A stretch of DNA of 55,178 bases, from NCBI GenBank assembly GCA_030550175.1, contig JAUQPW010000023.1, forward strand, positions 1-55,178, given 5' to 3'. Positions 17,784 to 26,800 of the stretch are shown one piece after another. Position numbers and translations under genes: made by a program. The stretch's first letter is position 1, and each line of letters begins with the position of its first letter. The stretch is from a bacterium (GTDB lineage Bacteria > Moduliflexota > Moduliflexia > Moduliflexales > JAUQPW01). The notes beneath the pieces are model-generated. The model worked only from the letters and a program-made list of their open reading frames with translations. It ran no database searches and was not told where the DNA came from.

Positions 17784-19202
17784 TTAAGACGTTGTATCTA
17801 ACGGTACAAACGCATCGGCTTTTTGGTTCTGTAATCGGGTAGCATGGATTTCTACTCCTTCGCCTTCCGTTATAGTCGGATCGCGAAGAATACTTTCTCC
17901 TAAAATCCAGGTATCCGTGGCAGTGTCTACAAAAGCACGAATCCCCGCTGCTTTAAAGCGAGGTAAAATACTTCCTATACGGCTCACAGGATTCATTGCC
18001 GGTTCTTTGCCTTCATCCTTTTGAATCATATCCGGGGTAGACTTGGAGGTTTGACTTTGCTTCTGGGGAATATTTGCCGGTAATACCAGTTTAAAGGAAC
18101 AGGGAATTCGCTCATCCCAGGCCATACCCAGGATACCGCTTGCGGGAAAATCGAAAACACAGGCATCAAAATGGAAATCTCCATCATAAATTCCGATGGG
18201 TTCTGGATTTGTTACGTATACCGAAAAATCATAAATACTCCCCTCGTAGGTTCCTTCGGCTACTTTGAAATACCATTCTGACCGACCTAAAGGCACGGTA
18301 AGGGGGGGTTTTTTGTTTTGGAAAGGGTCTGAGACCAGGTTTTCAAGATTGCCATCAAAAGGATCTACAGAATCGACCTGCTCCTGAACAAAATCTACGC
18401 CGTTCCATCGGCCAAAGTTAAAATTTCCTCCCTTAAAATAAACAAGCCATCTATCCACCGACCGATTGTCCAACAGAGCTCCATGGGATTCATCGATGAC
18501 CAGGGTTTTCCCATTGGGAATGATGCCGTTAAATAAGATTCCCTCTTCTGTAGTTGGGCAGAAGATACCGGGCAAAACGGTACGATCACCGATTCCCTGG
18601 AGAACTAGTTTTATCGGGGAAACTTCAACATTTTTATTTTCAATTGCCCACATGTTCAAAGGCCAGCGTTCAACCGGTTCTACTTTCTTGCGGCAAAACG
18701 GATTTTCATACAGATAGATTCGTTCCCGGGGCTTTTCAGGGAGATGGGGGAACTCGATAACTGCTTTATGGGCGTACCACTCCCCATCGACATGTTTAAT
18801 AAGTGGATCACCCGGACGCTCAGGTATCAGGGTTGCGTTCAAGAAGATGGCCACACTCTCCATCACCGCCCCGGGTGTTCCCAGGCCTGTCAGGTGGACT
18901 CTGGCAATTCGCTGTACCCGTTCCCGCATCAAATCCAATTTTTGACCATACTCTAGAGTTCTATCGGTCAGGATATCCTCAAAATGAAACGCGGTAAGAT
19001 TCAAAGTGGCGGCAAGCCGGATGATATCCTCCGCATGTTCAGCCACCTTTATGCGATGGGCTCGCTGGATACGAAAAAGCTGGGTATCGGCTTCTTCCAA
19101 AGGTCGAGCTAACCACCGTACTACTTCGTAAAGCAACTTTGTACGATCGGTGGCCCTATAGAATGCCGGAAAAAAACTCAGGATACGATCAGACCTGGCC
19201 AT
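17784..19202 (-). CDS. Tail protein I-like baseplate protein
   Basis: 472 residues. The N-terminal 150 residues (ILSFFPAFYRATDRTKLLYE, then LEEADTQLFRIQRAHRIKVA) fit the phage tail protein I family (P2 gpI-like), which joins baseplate wedge to fibres. The middle (about 250-400) is beta-rich and may be a lectin- or concanavalin-like insert (YFKVAEGTYEGSIYDFSVYV). The C-terminus again looks baseplate-like (ILPRFKAAGIRAFVD). The ATG at 19202 overlaps the stop of the baseplate J gene by 14 bp, so translation is coupled. This order, J then I, is that of P2-like tails. The match is to domain pattern and gene order, not to a specific homologue. Confidence 0.75.
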   Translation of the reverse strand: MARSDRILSFFPAFYRATDRTKLLYEVVRWLARPLEEADTQLFRIQRAHRIKVAEHAEDIIRLAATLNLTAFHFEDILTDRTLEYGQKLDLMRERVQRIARVHLTGLGTPGAVMESVAIFLNATLIPERPGDPLIKHVDGEWYAHKAVIEFPHLPEKPRERIYLYENPFCRKKVEPVERWPLNMWAIENKNVEVSPIKLVLQGIGDRTVLPGIFCPTTEEGILFNGIIPNGKTLVIDESHGALLDNRSVDRWLVYFKGGNFNFGRWNGVDFVQEQVDSVDPFDGNLENLVSDPFQNKKPPLTVPLGRSEWYFKVAEGTYEGSIYDFSVYVTNPEPIGIYDGDFHFDACVFDFPASGILGMAWDERIPCSFKLVLPANIPQKQSQTSKSTPDMIQKDEGKEPAMNPVSRIGSILPRFKAAGIRAFVDTATDTWILGESILRDPTITEGEGVEIHATRLQNQKADAFVPLDTTS

Positions 19203-21039
19203 CTAATACCCCCAATATTTTTATGTTCAGTTCTCGTAATTCAGGGACCTGATGTTCTTCTAAAGAGACTTCTTCGGTGTTATTAAGTAATCGCCCGGTT
19301 TCCTCATACTCGGCATTCAATACAACGGCATTGCCGGCGATAAGCTGCAGGTGGGGTGCAACGGCTTCAATGGCGGCACTGATTTCCGTTTTTATATCTG
19401 TTTTCAGCAATTTGCCCCGAGCTGCTATGAGCACTCGATTGATGGCATCGGTTATAGCCGTACGAAGCGCCTGAGTTACCTCAGCCCGCTGATCCCGGCG
19501 CTTGGATTCCAGTTGTATCAACACTTCGATGAATACCGTTTCATCCATCAGCCCTACAAAGACACGGTAAACATCGGTTTTTGCTTTGCGGCCGTCGGTT
19601 GCAAGATTAGATTTATAAAATTCCTTACCGGATACTGAACCAACCAGCAAAATGGCATCCAGTATCTCTTCAGATTGGACAATCCGACCCAGGAGCTTGT
19701 TATAAATCAGATCAGCACCCATAGGAAGGGCTTCTATGTAATCTACCACCTGCGCACGAACGGCATCCTCGATACTTTCTTTTTGAGCCGCTGAAAGGTT
19801 TCGTTCTGTCAATCTCAGGAGAACCTCAACCTGTAAGGGGAGGAGCCCTTCCGGCATTTGACGGAGGGTCTCCTGGGGTAGATGAATAATGGCTCGGGGA
19901 TCTCCTTTTTCCTTAAAATGAGCGGTTACTTCTTCTCGTGGAATGGGTTTTTGCCCGGCTTCAGCCCGTTGAGTGCTTTCAGATTTCGTGCGGGTCGGTA
20001 AGTTATGTACCACGCGTACCCCAGCGGCTCTGGAGTTGAAAATGGCCTCTTCGACCCGTCTCACCAGGTCCGCATTTTCTATGGATCCTAATCCCAGCTT
20101 GACTTCTACAAAACCCGGTACTTCAGGTCGTTCTATTATCTGGATATTACTTTCTGTAATTTCGGGTAATTCCTCGATAAGATGATACTTAATGGCATCC
20201 AGGGTTGCTTTTCCGGCCCGTTCCAGAGTTCCTTTGATACGTCTTCGGAATTCTTCATCGGTTTCTTTAGCTGCGGCAAAAAAAGTGGCTTCTTCATTAA
20301 TAACCGATTCGATTCCAAAAATCGGCCGATTGATGTTTTTAATCGTACCTGCTTCAACTCGGCCACTTAGACCTTCCACCTGGGCCCGGATCGGTACCGC
20401 TACCGAGAGCTGGTCTTTACGCAACGTGCGCTTATCGGTGGTTTCAAAATTCAAACCCAGATCGGTGGAAACTACCGTGCCTGCCGGAATGGTAATATCA
20501 CCCGGTGCCGGAGTACTCCGTTTGAAAAGAACTTCACCGCCGGCAAACTTGGCATCTTTACGGGTTAAACCCAGTAAGGCAGCCACATGATCCAGGGAAA
20601 TACCCGTTGCCAGATCCACAAAGGCCGACCGATAAATCAGCTCCATTTGTTTATGCAAAACGGCAAATTCCCGCCCAAAAGCTTCGGCCAGTGTAGTGGT
20701 CACGCTACCGGGATTTCGATCTGTCAGTCTTCTTTGACCTTCTTCGAGATAGTAGTTAACATAGAAAAAGCTATGATCATCGGGTAATTTTCCATCCGGC
20801 TTCCAGATGATGGCTTCCTGATCCTGGTTGTAAACATAATCAATACCCCTTTCAAAGAGGGCAAAGGTCTCACGGTGCTGCCCAAATACCTTGATACTGG
20901 CCGGAATGACACCTGGAGAAGCCAGGCCATAAGGCTCTTCGGTTCCAATGAACCGATGTTCCTCCCGCACCATACCGCCTGTAAGAGCGGTCAACAGATC
21001 ATCTACAAATTGTTCGTAGGGTTGCGCAACAAAAGTCAT
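19189..21039 (-). CDS. Baseplate J-like wedge protein
   Basis: 616 residues, a structural component of the baseplate ring of contractile tails (phage P2 gpJ, T4 gp6, Pvc11 family). The family core is visible at about 165-330: GISLDHVAALLGLTRKDA, GDITIPAGTVVSTD, EAGTIKNINRPIFGIESV, then TDEEFRRRIKGTLERAGKAT. The C-terminal half repeats beta-alpha segments typical of this family. The start ATG at 21039 shares one base with the TAA of the gp25-like gene (TAATG), so the two are coupled. It is longer than simple phage J proteins (about 300-400 residues) and closer to those of injection systems. Confidence 0.9.
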   Translation of the reverse strand: MTFVAQPYEQFVDDLLTALTGGMVREEHRFIGTEEPYGLASPGVIPASIKVFGQHRETFALFERGIDYVYNQDQEAIIWKPDGKLPDDHSFFYVNYYLEEGQRRLTDRNPGSVTTTLAEAFGREFAVLHKQMELIYRSAFVDLATGISLDHVAALLGLTRKDAKFAGGEVLFKRSTPAPGDITIPAGTVVSTDLGLNFETTDKRTLRKDQLSVAVPIRAQVEGLSGRVEAGTIKNINRPIFGIESVINEEATFFAAAKETDEEFRRRIKGTLERAGKATLDAIKYHLIEELPEITESNIQIIERPEVPGFVEVKLGLGSIENADLVRRVEEAIFNSRAAGVRVVHNLPTRTKSESTQRAEAGQKPIPREEVTAHFKEKGDPRAIIHLPQETLRQMPEGLLPLQVEVLLRLTERNLSAAQKESIEDAVRAQVVDYIEALPMGADLIYNKLLGRIVQSEEILDAILLVGSVSGKEFYKSNLATDGRKAKTDVYRVFVGLMDETVFIEVLIQLESKRRDQRAEVTQALRTAITDAINRVLIAARGKLLKTDIKTEISAAIEAVAPHLQLIAGNAVVLNAEYEETGRLLNNTEEVSLEEHQVPELRELNIKILGVLDGQV

Positions 21040-21524
21040 TACAGAGGTCCTTCAAATGAAAAGGGAATTACCAGACTTAAGGGATCTGGAAATCCTTTCA
21101 TTTGGACGGTGATGTAAATATCCACCTTATCCCGATTCTCACGCCCCTGGCCCGGTCTCACATCGATCTTTTGAATCGCTTCAAGTCTCGTCTCCTGTTT
21201 TAAGCATTCCAATACGTAAAGTTTAATCAAATTTCGGTTACCTTCTGTGTTTGGCTCCCCTATCAGCTCATGATGCCGTGAGCCGTAATTGGGATGGCCT
21301 AACCCGGCCAGTTCACCCCGTTCTGTTTTGAGCCGAAGAATCAAGCTCTGGATCAGATTCGCCTTCCCGTTGACCACACTCAGGTCCATTGCACGGGGAG
21401 CAACCTCCTCACGAAGTTTTGCCTGCAGGTCTACCCGTGAGTAGGGACCGGCAAACACCCGACCTTCTTCATCGGCTATAAAACCCAAATCGAAATCTTG
21501 ACCTAAAAAAATTTCATCGGCCAT
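21039..21524 (-). CDS. gp25-like (W family) baseplate wedge protein
   Basis: 161 residues. Members of the gp25/gpW family sit at the inner baseplate and start sheath polymerisation. NLIQSLILRLKTERGELAGL followed by HPNYGSRHHEL is the family signature (helix, then the GELxxxPxYGSxL-type turn). The C-terminus (KVDIYITVQMKG) forms the expected beta strands. The N-terminal 50 residues (FLGQDFDLGFIADEEGRV) are a common leader in injection-system versions. It lies between the small 87-residue gene and the baseplate J gene, as expected for a wedge operon. Confidence 0.88.
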   Translation of the reverse strand: MADEIFLGQDFDLGFIADEEGRVFAGPYSRVDLQAKLREEVAPRAMDLSVVNGKANLIQSLILRLKTERGELAGLGHPNYGSRHHELIGEPNTEGNRNLIKLYVLECLKQETRLEAIQKIDVRPGQGRENRDKVDIYITVQMKGFPDPLSLVIPFSFEGPL

Positions 21525-21562
21525 AGTGGATTCCAGATTTACTTTCCAAATAATTCTGGAAA

Positions 21563-21826
21563 TTATGTACCCTTGCTAAAATTGAGATCCACTTTTTCGA
21601 CGTTATAAGTGATCTGGGTATCAGACGGATCCTTGACAGTGATACTCTTGAGTATTTCCTCTTCGTGATCCTTCAAATACTCCAAAATCCCGCGTGCTAT
21701 GGCGGCGAATAACAATCGCCGATCCTCTGAGCCGGCCTCGGGTAGCGGGGTTCCTTTAACCACCTGCCATTCACTCTTAAAGGCTGCTTCTATAGCTTCC
21801 ATCATATGGGTGGCTTCCAGTGCCAT
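21563..21826 (-). CDS. Small conserved-looking protein between spike and gp25 genes
   Basis: 87 residues, not assigned to a known family. It has an N-terminal helix (MMEAIEAAFKSEWQ), a middle helix (DRRLLFAAIARGILEYLKDH) and a short beta-rich C-terminus. A good Shine-Dalgarno (AAGGAGAT) precedes the ATG at 21826, and the gene is spaced only 18 bp from the spike gene, so it is almost certainly real. Small genes occupy this position in many contractile-tail clusters. A PAAR tip can be excluded, as no Pro-Ala-Ala-Arg or zinc-binding pattern is seen. A baseplate assembly or adaptor function is only a guess. Confidence 0.7.
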   Translation of the reverse strand: MALEATHMMEAIEAAFKSEWQVVKGTPLPEAGSEDRRLLFAAIARGILEYLKDHEEEILKSITVKDPSDTQITYNVEKVDLNFSKGT

Positions 21827-21844
21827 CTTGATCTCCTTGATTGG

Positions 21845-22657
21845 TCAACCTGTTTTAACCTGTGTGGACAACAAGGCAGGGGTTGCCGGTGGAAGAGGCG
21901 GTACGGGGGGTGCTGGCGTTACCGGAAAGACCCCCAGGGCCAGTTCTCCCGGGTGTACGTGGGTTTGATAGAGCTGTACCAGTTGGTTCAGGTACTGCAA
22001 TAACTGATCGCCAAATACCAAGGGATGCATGGCATTTTCCACCAACTCGATTTGAGGTGCCTCGACTACCACCTTTATCTTTCCCTGAACTTTAATTTGC
22101 CCCTGCTGCACCTTAATCTCTATCAGATTGTTACCGTTCTGATCGGTTAACAGGATGTTTTGGTTGTTAGAATCCAGAACGATATCCCCGTTATGGTTCA
22201 CCGTGAGTTTGGTTTTGCCCATTTCCAGTTGAAGCTTATCGTCATCGAGTAAGATTTTGTTACCTTTGGGAAATTCTAGGTATGTTCGGCGAACTCCCGA
22301 TTCAGCCGGGTCGGGGCAAATATACACAAACTCATGGGGTTTTGCCTCGGGAGGATGGTCTTTATCGTTGTAAATACGCCCTGTGATCACGGCTGTATGA
22401 ATATCCCCGTATAAAAACTGAACTAAGACCAAGTCATCCTTGTTGGGAATGGCAACAGCCCCTATTCTTTGGGTACTGACCGGTACCCGTTTCAGTTCCA
22501 GACCGGAATCCCGCAGTCGAACATCGCATTGATAGTTATTTTTATCCGAAGCACTTTCATGGGAATAAACTCGGGTCACGATCCCCCATTCTGCCGTTTT
22601 GAAACCTCGTAATTGGTCACGAACGATAGCCTGTATTAAACTGATCAAATCACTCAT
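21845..22657 (-). CDS. Spike protein (gpV / Mu gp45-like, phage baseplate V family)
   Basis: 270 residues. It is the central membrane-piercing spike, a trimer beneath the tube. Residues of about 20-100 form the OB-fold (WGIVTRVYSHES, then VAIPNKDDLVLVQFLYGD). Residues 110-205 are rich in short alternating strands (LLDDDKLQLEMGKTKLTVNH, GDIVLDSNNQNI, QQGQIKVQGKIKVVVE), as in a triple-stranded beta-helix needle. The tail end YQTHVHPGE and a Pro-rich segment resemble the apex of Mu gp45-type spikes, where histidines bind metal. So a separate PAAR tip may not be needed. The ATG shares one base with the hub gene's stop (TAATG). Confidence 0.85.
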   Translation of the reverse strand: MSDLISLIQAIVRDQLRGFKTAEWGIVTRVYSHESASDKNNYQCDVRLRDSGLELKRVPVSTQRIGAVAIPNKDDLVLVQFLYGDIHTAVITGRIYNDKDHPPEAKPHEFVYICPDPAESGVRRTYLEFPKGNKILLDDDKLQLEMGKTKLTVNHNGDIVLDSNNQNILLTDQNGNNLIEIKVQQGQIKVQGKIKVVVEAPQIELVENAMHPLVFGDQLLQYLNQLVQLYQTHVHPGELALGVFPVTPAPPVPPLPPATPALLSTQVKTG

Positions 22658-23811
22658 TATAACCCTAAAGCTCCTGCCAGCTTTCCGGCTAACTGGTTCA
22701 GAAGATTGCCGGCCTTTTCGGCCCCACCCTGTCCTGTAAAGCCGATGAAAGTCAGGTAACCCTCTTGTTTATTGAAAACATGACCTACGGAAATAACCTT
22801 GAAAAGTCCGTTCAATTCCGGCTTCTGGGCATTTTTGATTTCAACAGCATCGGCTACCTTCACCTTGGGGTTTCCGAGAATTTTCATCTGTCCCCAGGTA
22901 GAATAATCTTTAATGGCCCCGAACTTAGAAGTAGCCAGACGATCCGCTGCATCTTTTGTTCTGATGGTTCCGTCTTGAATGCTCAGTGTCTTTTTACCTT
23001 GACCGACTTCACTCCGAAAAGGCGATAAATCCTTTGCAATCCAATGCCAGGTCTCTGCCCCTTGCTGACTGGCCGGACTCTCTCCATAGACTAGAATATG
23101 ATCACTGGCCACTGGGTGATGGGAGATCTGAAGGTCGAGGATATCAATACCGAAGTAGAACGTGTGATCGGGGTTCGACTTGTTAAACTTTTTCAGGGTC
23201 AGTTTATTATCTGTATCAAAGTAGACATCCAGTCCATCGCGCATGGCCAGTTCGCAAATATGTTTCAGAAGATTCTTCGATTCGTGAGCTATGAAGTAGG
23301 GATAAGAGCTACCCGTTTCGATTTCGCCGGTTTCTACTTCAGCCTGGCGGGAGAGGTTTTCAACGATCTGGCGTAGGGTTTGATTTTCATAGACCTGGTT
23401 GATACGGGTATTGGCCAATTTCTGTTTACCGGTTGTACCAACGATTTTTGTTTGACCGAAAGATGATTCAATGGATTGCACATCGGCCGTCATAACTTTA
23501 CCGGAGCGATCACCGGTGATTAACTCGACGGTGAGCCGGTCTCCCTGTTTGATTGCCTTGCCGCGTACCTGTACAGAGAAAGGTTCTTCCTTCTCCTCGT
23601 TGCCGAAGCCGAGAGCGCCGGCGGCTGCGCTTACTGCCTGTTCTAATAAACCGGGTTGCGGCGTCGATGGTGCATAAACTGAGATGCGACAGGTATCAGC
23701 GGGTAAATTCATCGAATGGTTGAGTTCCATCGTAATGAACTCGGTACGCAGATCGTCCTGCGAATTCACCGTCCAATCCCCGATAGAAAGTTTGTAATGA
23801 ACTTTAAACAT
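22657..23811 (-). CDS. gpD-like baseplate hub protein (VgrG/gp27 family)
   Basis: 384 residues of the phage late control D / gp27-like hub family, which forms the ring connecting tube to spike. Evidence is the overall pattern: an N-terminal beta domain (TEFITMELNHSMNLPADTC), a middle part with NQTLRQIVENLSRQ and the ICELAMRDGLDVYFD segment (in VgrG and gpD the corresponding LLQRLAEEEGLDFYF-type motif), then YGSPA-like and GLFKVISVGHVF strands at the end. Separate D (hub) and V (spike) genes mimic P2/Mu tails rather than the fused VgrG of type VI secretion. It starts 47 bp after the 1510-residue gene, and no convincing Shine-Dalgarno is seen beyond a GAGA. Confidence 0.88.
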   Translation of the reverse strand: MFKVHYKLSIGDWTVNSQDDLRTEFITMELNHSMNLPADTCRISVYAPSTPQPGLLEQAVSAAAGALGFGNEEKEEPFSVQVRGKAIKQGDRLTVELITGDRSGKVMTADVQSIESSFGQTKIVGTTGKQKLANTRINQVYENQTLRQIVENLSRQAEVETGEIETGSSYPYFIAHESKNLLKHICELAMRDGLDVYFDTDNKLTLKKFNKSNPDHTFYFGIDILDLQISHHPVASDHILVYGESPASQQGAETWHWIAKDLSPFRSEVGQGKKTLSIQDGTIRTKDAADRLATSKFGAIKDYSTWGQMKILGNPKVKVADAVEIKNAQKPELNGLFKVISVGHVFNKQEGYLTFIGFTGQGGAEKAGNLLNQLAGKLAGALGL

Positions 23812-23858
23812 GGCTTTCTCTATACGTTTCGAGTTTCAGTTCAGGCCTGCAGACCGGA

Positions 23859-26800
23859 TCATGGTGGCAGAGGAGGCACCGGTGGCAACTCACCGGGCTT
23901 CTGCACGTCCCAGAACTGGATGTACTTTCCCAGTTCCGGTGCAAGGGTCTCCGTCTGGCCACCCACGTTTGTCACCAGGAGTCGTATATTATTCTTCTTC
24001 AGGATAGCAGCAATTTCTTCCTGCGCCTCGATGGGCATTGGTTGGCCGGGTGGGACGCGGGCCAGAACCTTCTCGATATCGTTAGCGGCGCGCTCCATCC
24101 GATCAGCCGCCCCGATGAAATCCGGGGGTACATCGGTGAATCGTTTGGCGAGTAACCGGAATTCACGAACATCTTCGCGCAGGTTGGTGACGAGGTTTCG
24201 TGTCAAAGCGGAGACATCCTTGAGCAGCTTCCGAACGGACGATTTATTATCTAGGATCCCAAGCATCTTATCGGACCGTCGCAACGCGATGAGGTCGATA
24301 CCTTTACGGGTTACAAAGCGGTCTGGTGCTTTCAGCAGGTCAAACTCCGGCCCTAACTGAAAGGCCAGGTCCATCTCGCCGGACAGACCGCGAAATTCCC
24401 CCATACGGCGGCGGACATATCTCTCAAACGGTGATTTTACCGGGGGGCGGCCCCTGGGGCGGAACTTCATATCGACCCAAAGCCTGTACAGCATCTTCTC
24501 ACCACCGTTGGCAAGCCGATCCCTCAGGAAGAGGCTATCCTGAACAGTTTTCGCAAGATCTTCCAGCTCCTTGCGGCGGACTGCACCATCCTTGATCCAG
24601 GCCTTCAATTCCTCCAGCTCGTTCTTTAGTGCCCTGACACGATCGGCTGCTCGTGCCTTCTCTTCCGGTGTGGAGAAGCGACTGCGGGCACGCTTACCGT
24701 ACTCCTTGATACGCTGTTCGATTTCGCGGCGGCGAATCCGTGCGGCGTCCTGATACTTCTTCAGGCCGCTCATGCGCCTGGTAATATCATCGGGAGTAAG
24801 ATGCTCTACCGCCCGTGTCGCGCGCGACTTGAACTCGGCGTTAAGGGCATCCAATGCCTTCTCGACATTCTTCAACTCCGCCTCGGTCGCCCCCTCGTTT
24901 GCCAGCCGTTCCAGAAACTGTACCTTGCGCCTAGTGTAAGCATCCTCGGCCAACTCAGTAACCACACTGCAGAACGTTCCACGCTCGGCTTTCACCGCAG
25001 CATCTACGGCCTCGCGCATCGGTGCGTCGAATTTCTGTTGATAGAAGGCAACATCCCGATTGAACAAGTCATAGATCTGTTCATTCACACCGGGCGGCGG
25101 GTCTGGAGGAGCTTTTGCTGTAGGAGGTGGTGAAGGGGGGATTTCGCCCCCGGAGGGTGGGACTTTCCGGGGTGGTTCTGCAGGCGGCTTGACCTGGGGT
25201 TTGAGTACCTTTGGCCCCTCTGTGAGCCGCTTGAGTGCTTTGGCTTCACCGTTCTCTACGTCGCGGATCACAGCCTCTATGGCTTTCGCATCGTACTTTA
25301 ATTCACGCCCCAAGTCGTCCAGGGTAGATAACATGGTATCCACCTTTGCCGTGTCACCACCTGCATGGCGGTAGATCGCGCCGAATGCCTTTTCATTTTT
25401 AATAATGGCCTTCGTCCATTCAGGACGGGATGCCAGTTGCTTGAAGAACTCAGATGTGGTGTAGGCTTTTGCGCCGGTCAGGGCCTCTTCTGATAACGCA
25501 TTCACAGCCTCTGCGAACCGTGCTCCTTCGCCCTCGGGCAATGCCTCCATGATGGCCAGTAAGTCCCGCTCGGAAAGACGTACCGAGGAGCGCAACCGGG
25601 CAAAAGCCTTCTCGATTGCTTCGGTGGCCGCACCTCCACTCTTACGGATCAAAACGGCCATCGCCTCAACCTCCTGCCGTGCTCCAACCAATATTTTCGC
25701 TGCACCTGCGTCTTTTGCCAGTAGTTGCTCGAACGTCTGTGCCCCTTCAGCCTCAACCTTAGTCAGTGCAGACTCTGTGACGCGCAGATCCTCCACAGGC
25801 AGGCGAGATAAGGCACGAGCAGCCTCCTCTTCGGCAGCGATCAGACGGCTCTCCCGGCTAAGGACACGACTGAAGACGCGGAAAAACTCCACACCGCGTT
25901 CGGTCAGGGTCAGCTTCTCAGCAAGAACCGCAATAGAAGCTGCTTCGATGCCGATGCGTGCCAGGTTGAAAGCTGCTTTGATCTCTCCAACACCAATGAA
26001 TAAAGAGAGAACCTCCCAAAGGATGGTCCACTTCACACGCCGCAGCACGTCCTTGGTGACACCGAGCTCCTTTGCGGCCCGATAACCATCCCGGAATCCT
26101 TCGCGCAACCCCTCAAACAACCCCTTGAGCGTTTGCCGTGCTTTATCCCGCTCGACACGGACCCGCGTCAGCCAGGCCGGTTCGTCTTCCTTCTTATCCG
26201 GTAGAGGGATACGGGCCAGATCAATGGCAATCGCCAGCTTCATGAGCTGTCCGACCGCGTCGATGAGTTGCTGGGGATTCGTAATAAGATGGAACAGATC
26301 CTTGATCGCATTGGGGATGAATCGAACCAGACTGAGCGCACCCTGTCTCAGATCCTCCAAATATTCAGAGGTAAAGAGCAGACCCGTTGGCCCCCAACTA
26401 AGCCGTGAAACCGCACCTAAGATCTTCTTTGGCTCCTTCGAGTCTGTCCCAAGGGTGCCGAGTTGCAGGATTTCCAGGAAGAATTCCAGGTTGAACTCCT
26501 GGGGTGGTAGCTCCTTCGCTAACTTCTTTCCCAGCATGGTCAGCAAACTCCAGAGGTTGGAATCCAGGTTGCGAACCAGCCTGGCCATCTTCTCCTTGCC
26601 CAACTTGTCCCGAATTCTGTCCAGTTCCACCCTGCTTTCCACAGCCTTCAGAATCTCGAAGATGGCCTTATCCAGTTTTTCATCACCGAGAATGCCAAAG
26701 TGCCCGATCAGGAACTCCAGATACTTAAACCGCTTCTCTGGGCCCACGAGATCAAAGGCGTTGTGGTCCAGAGCGAGCAGGAGGGCTTCTACACGGTCTT

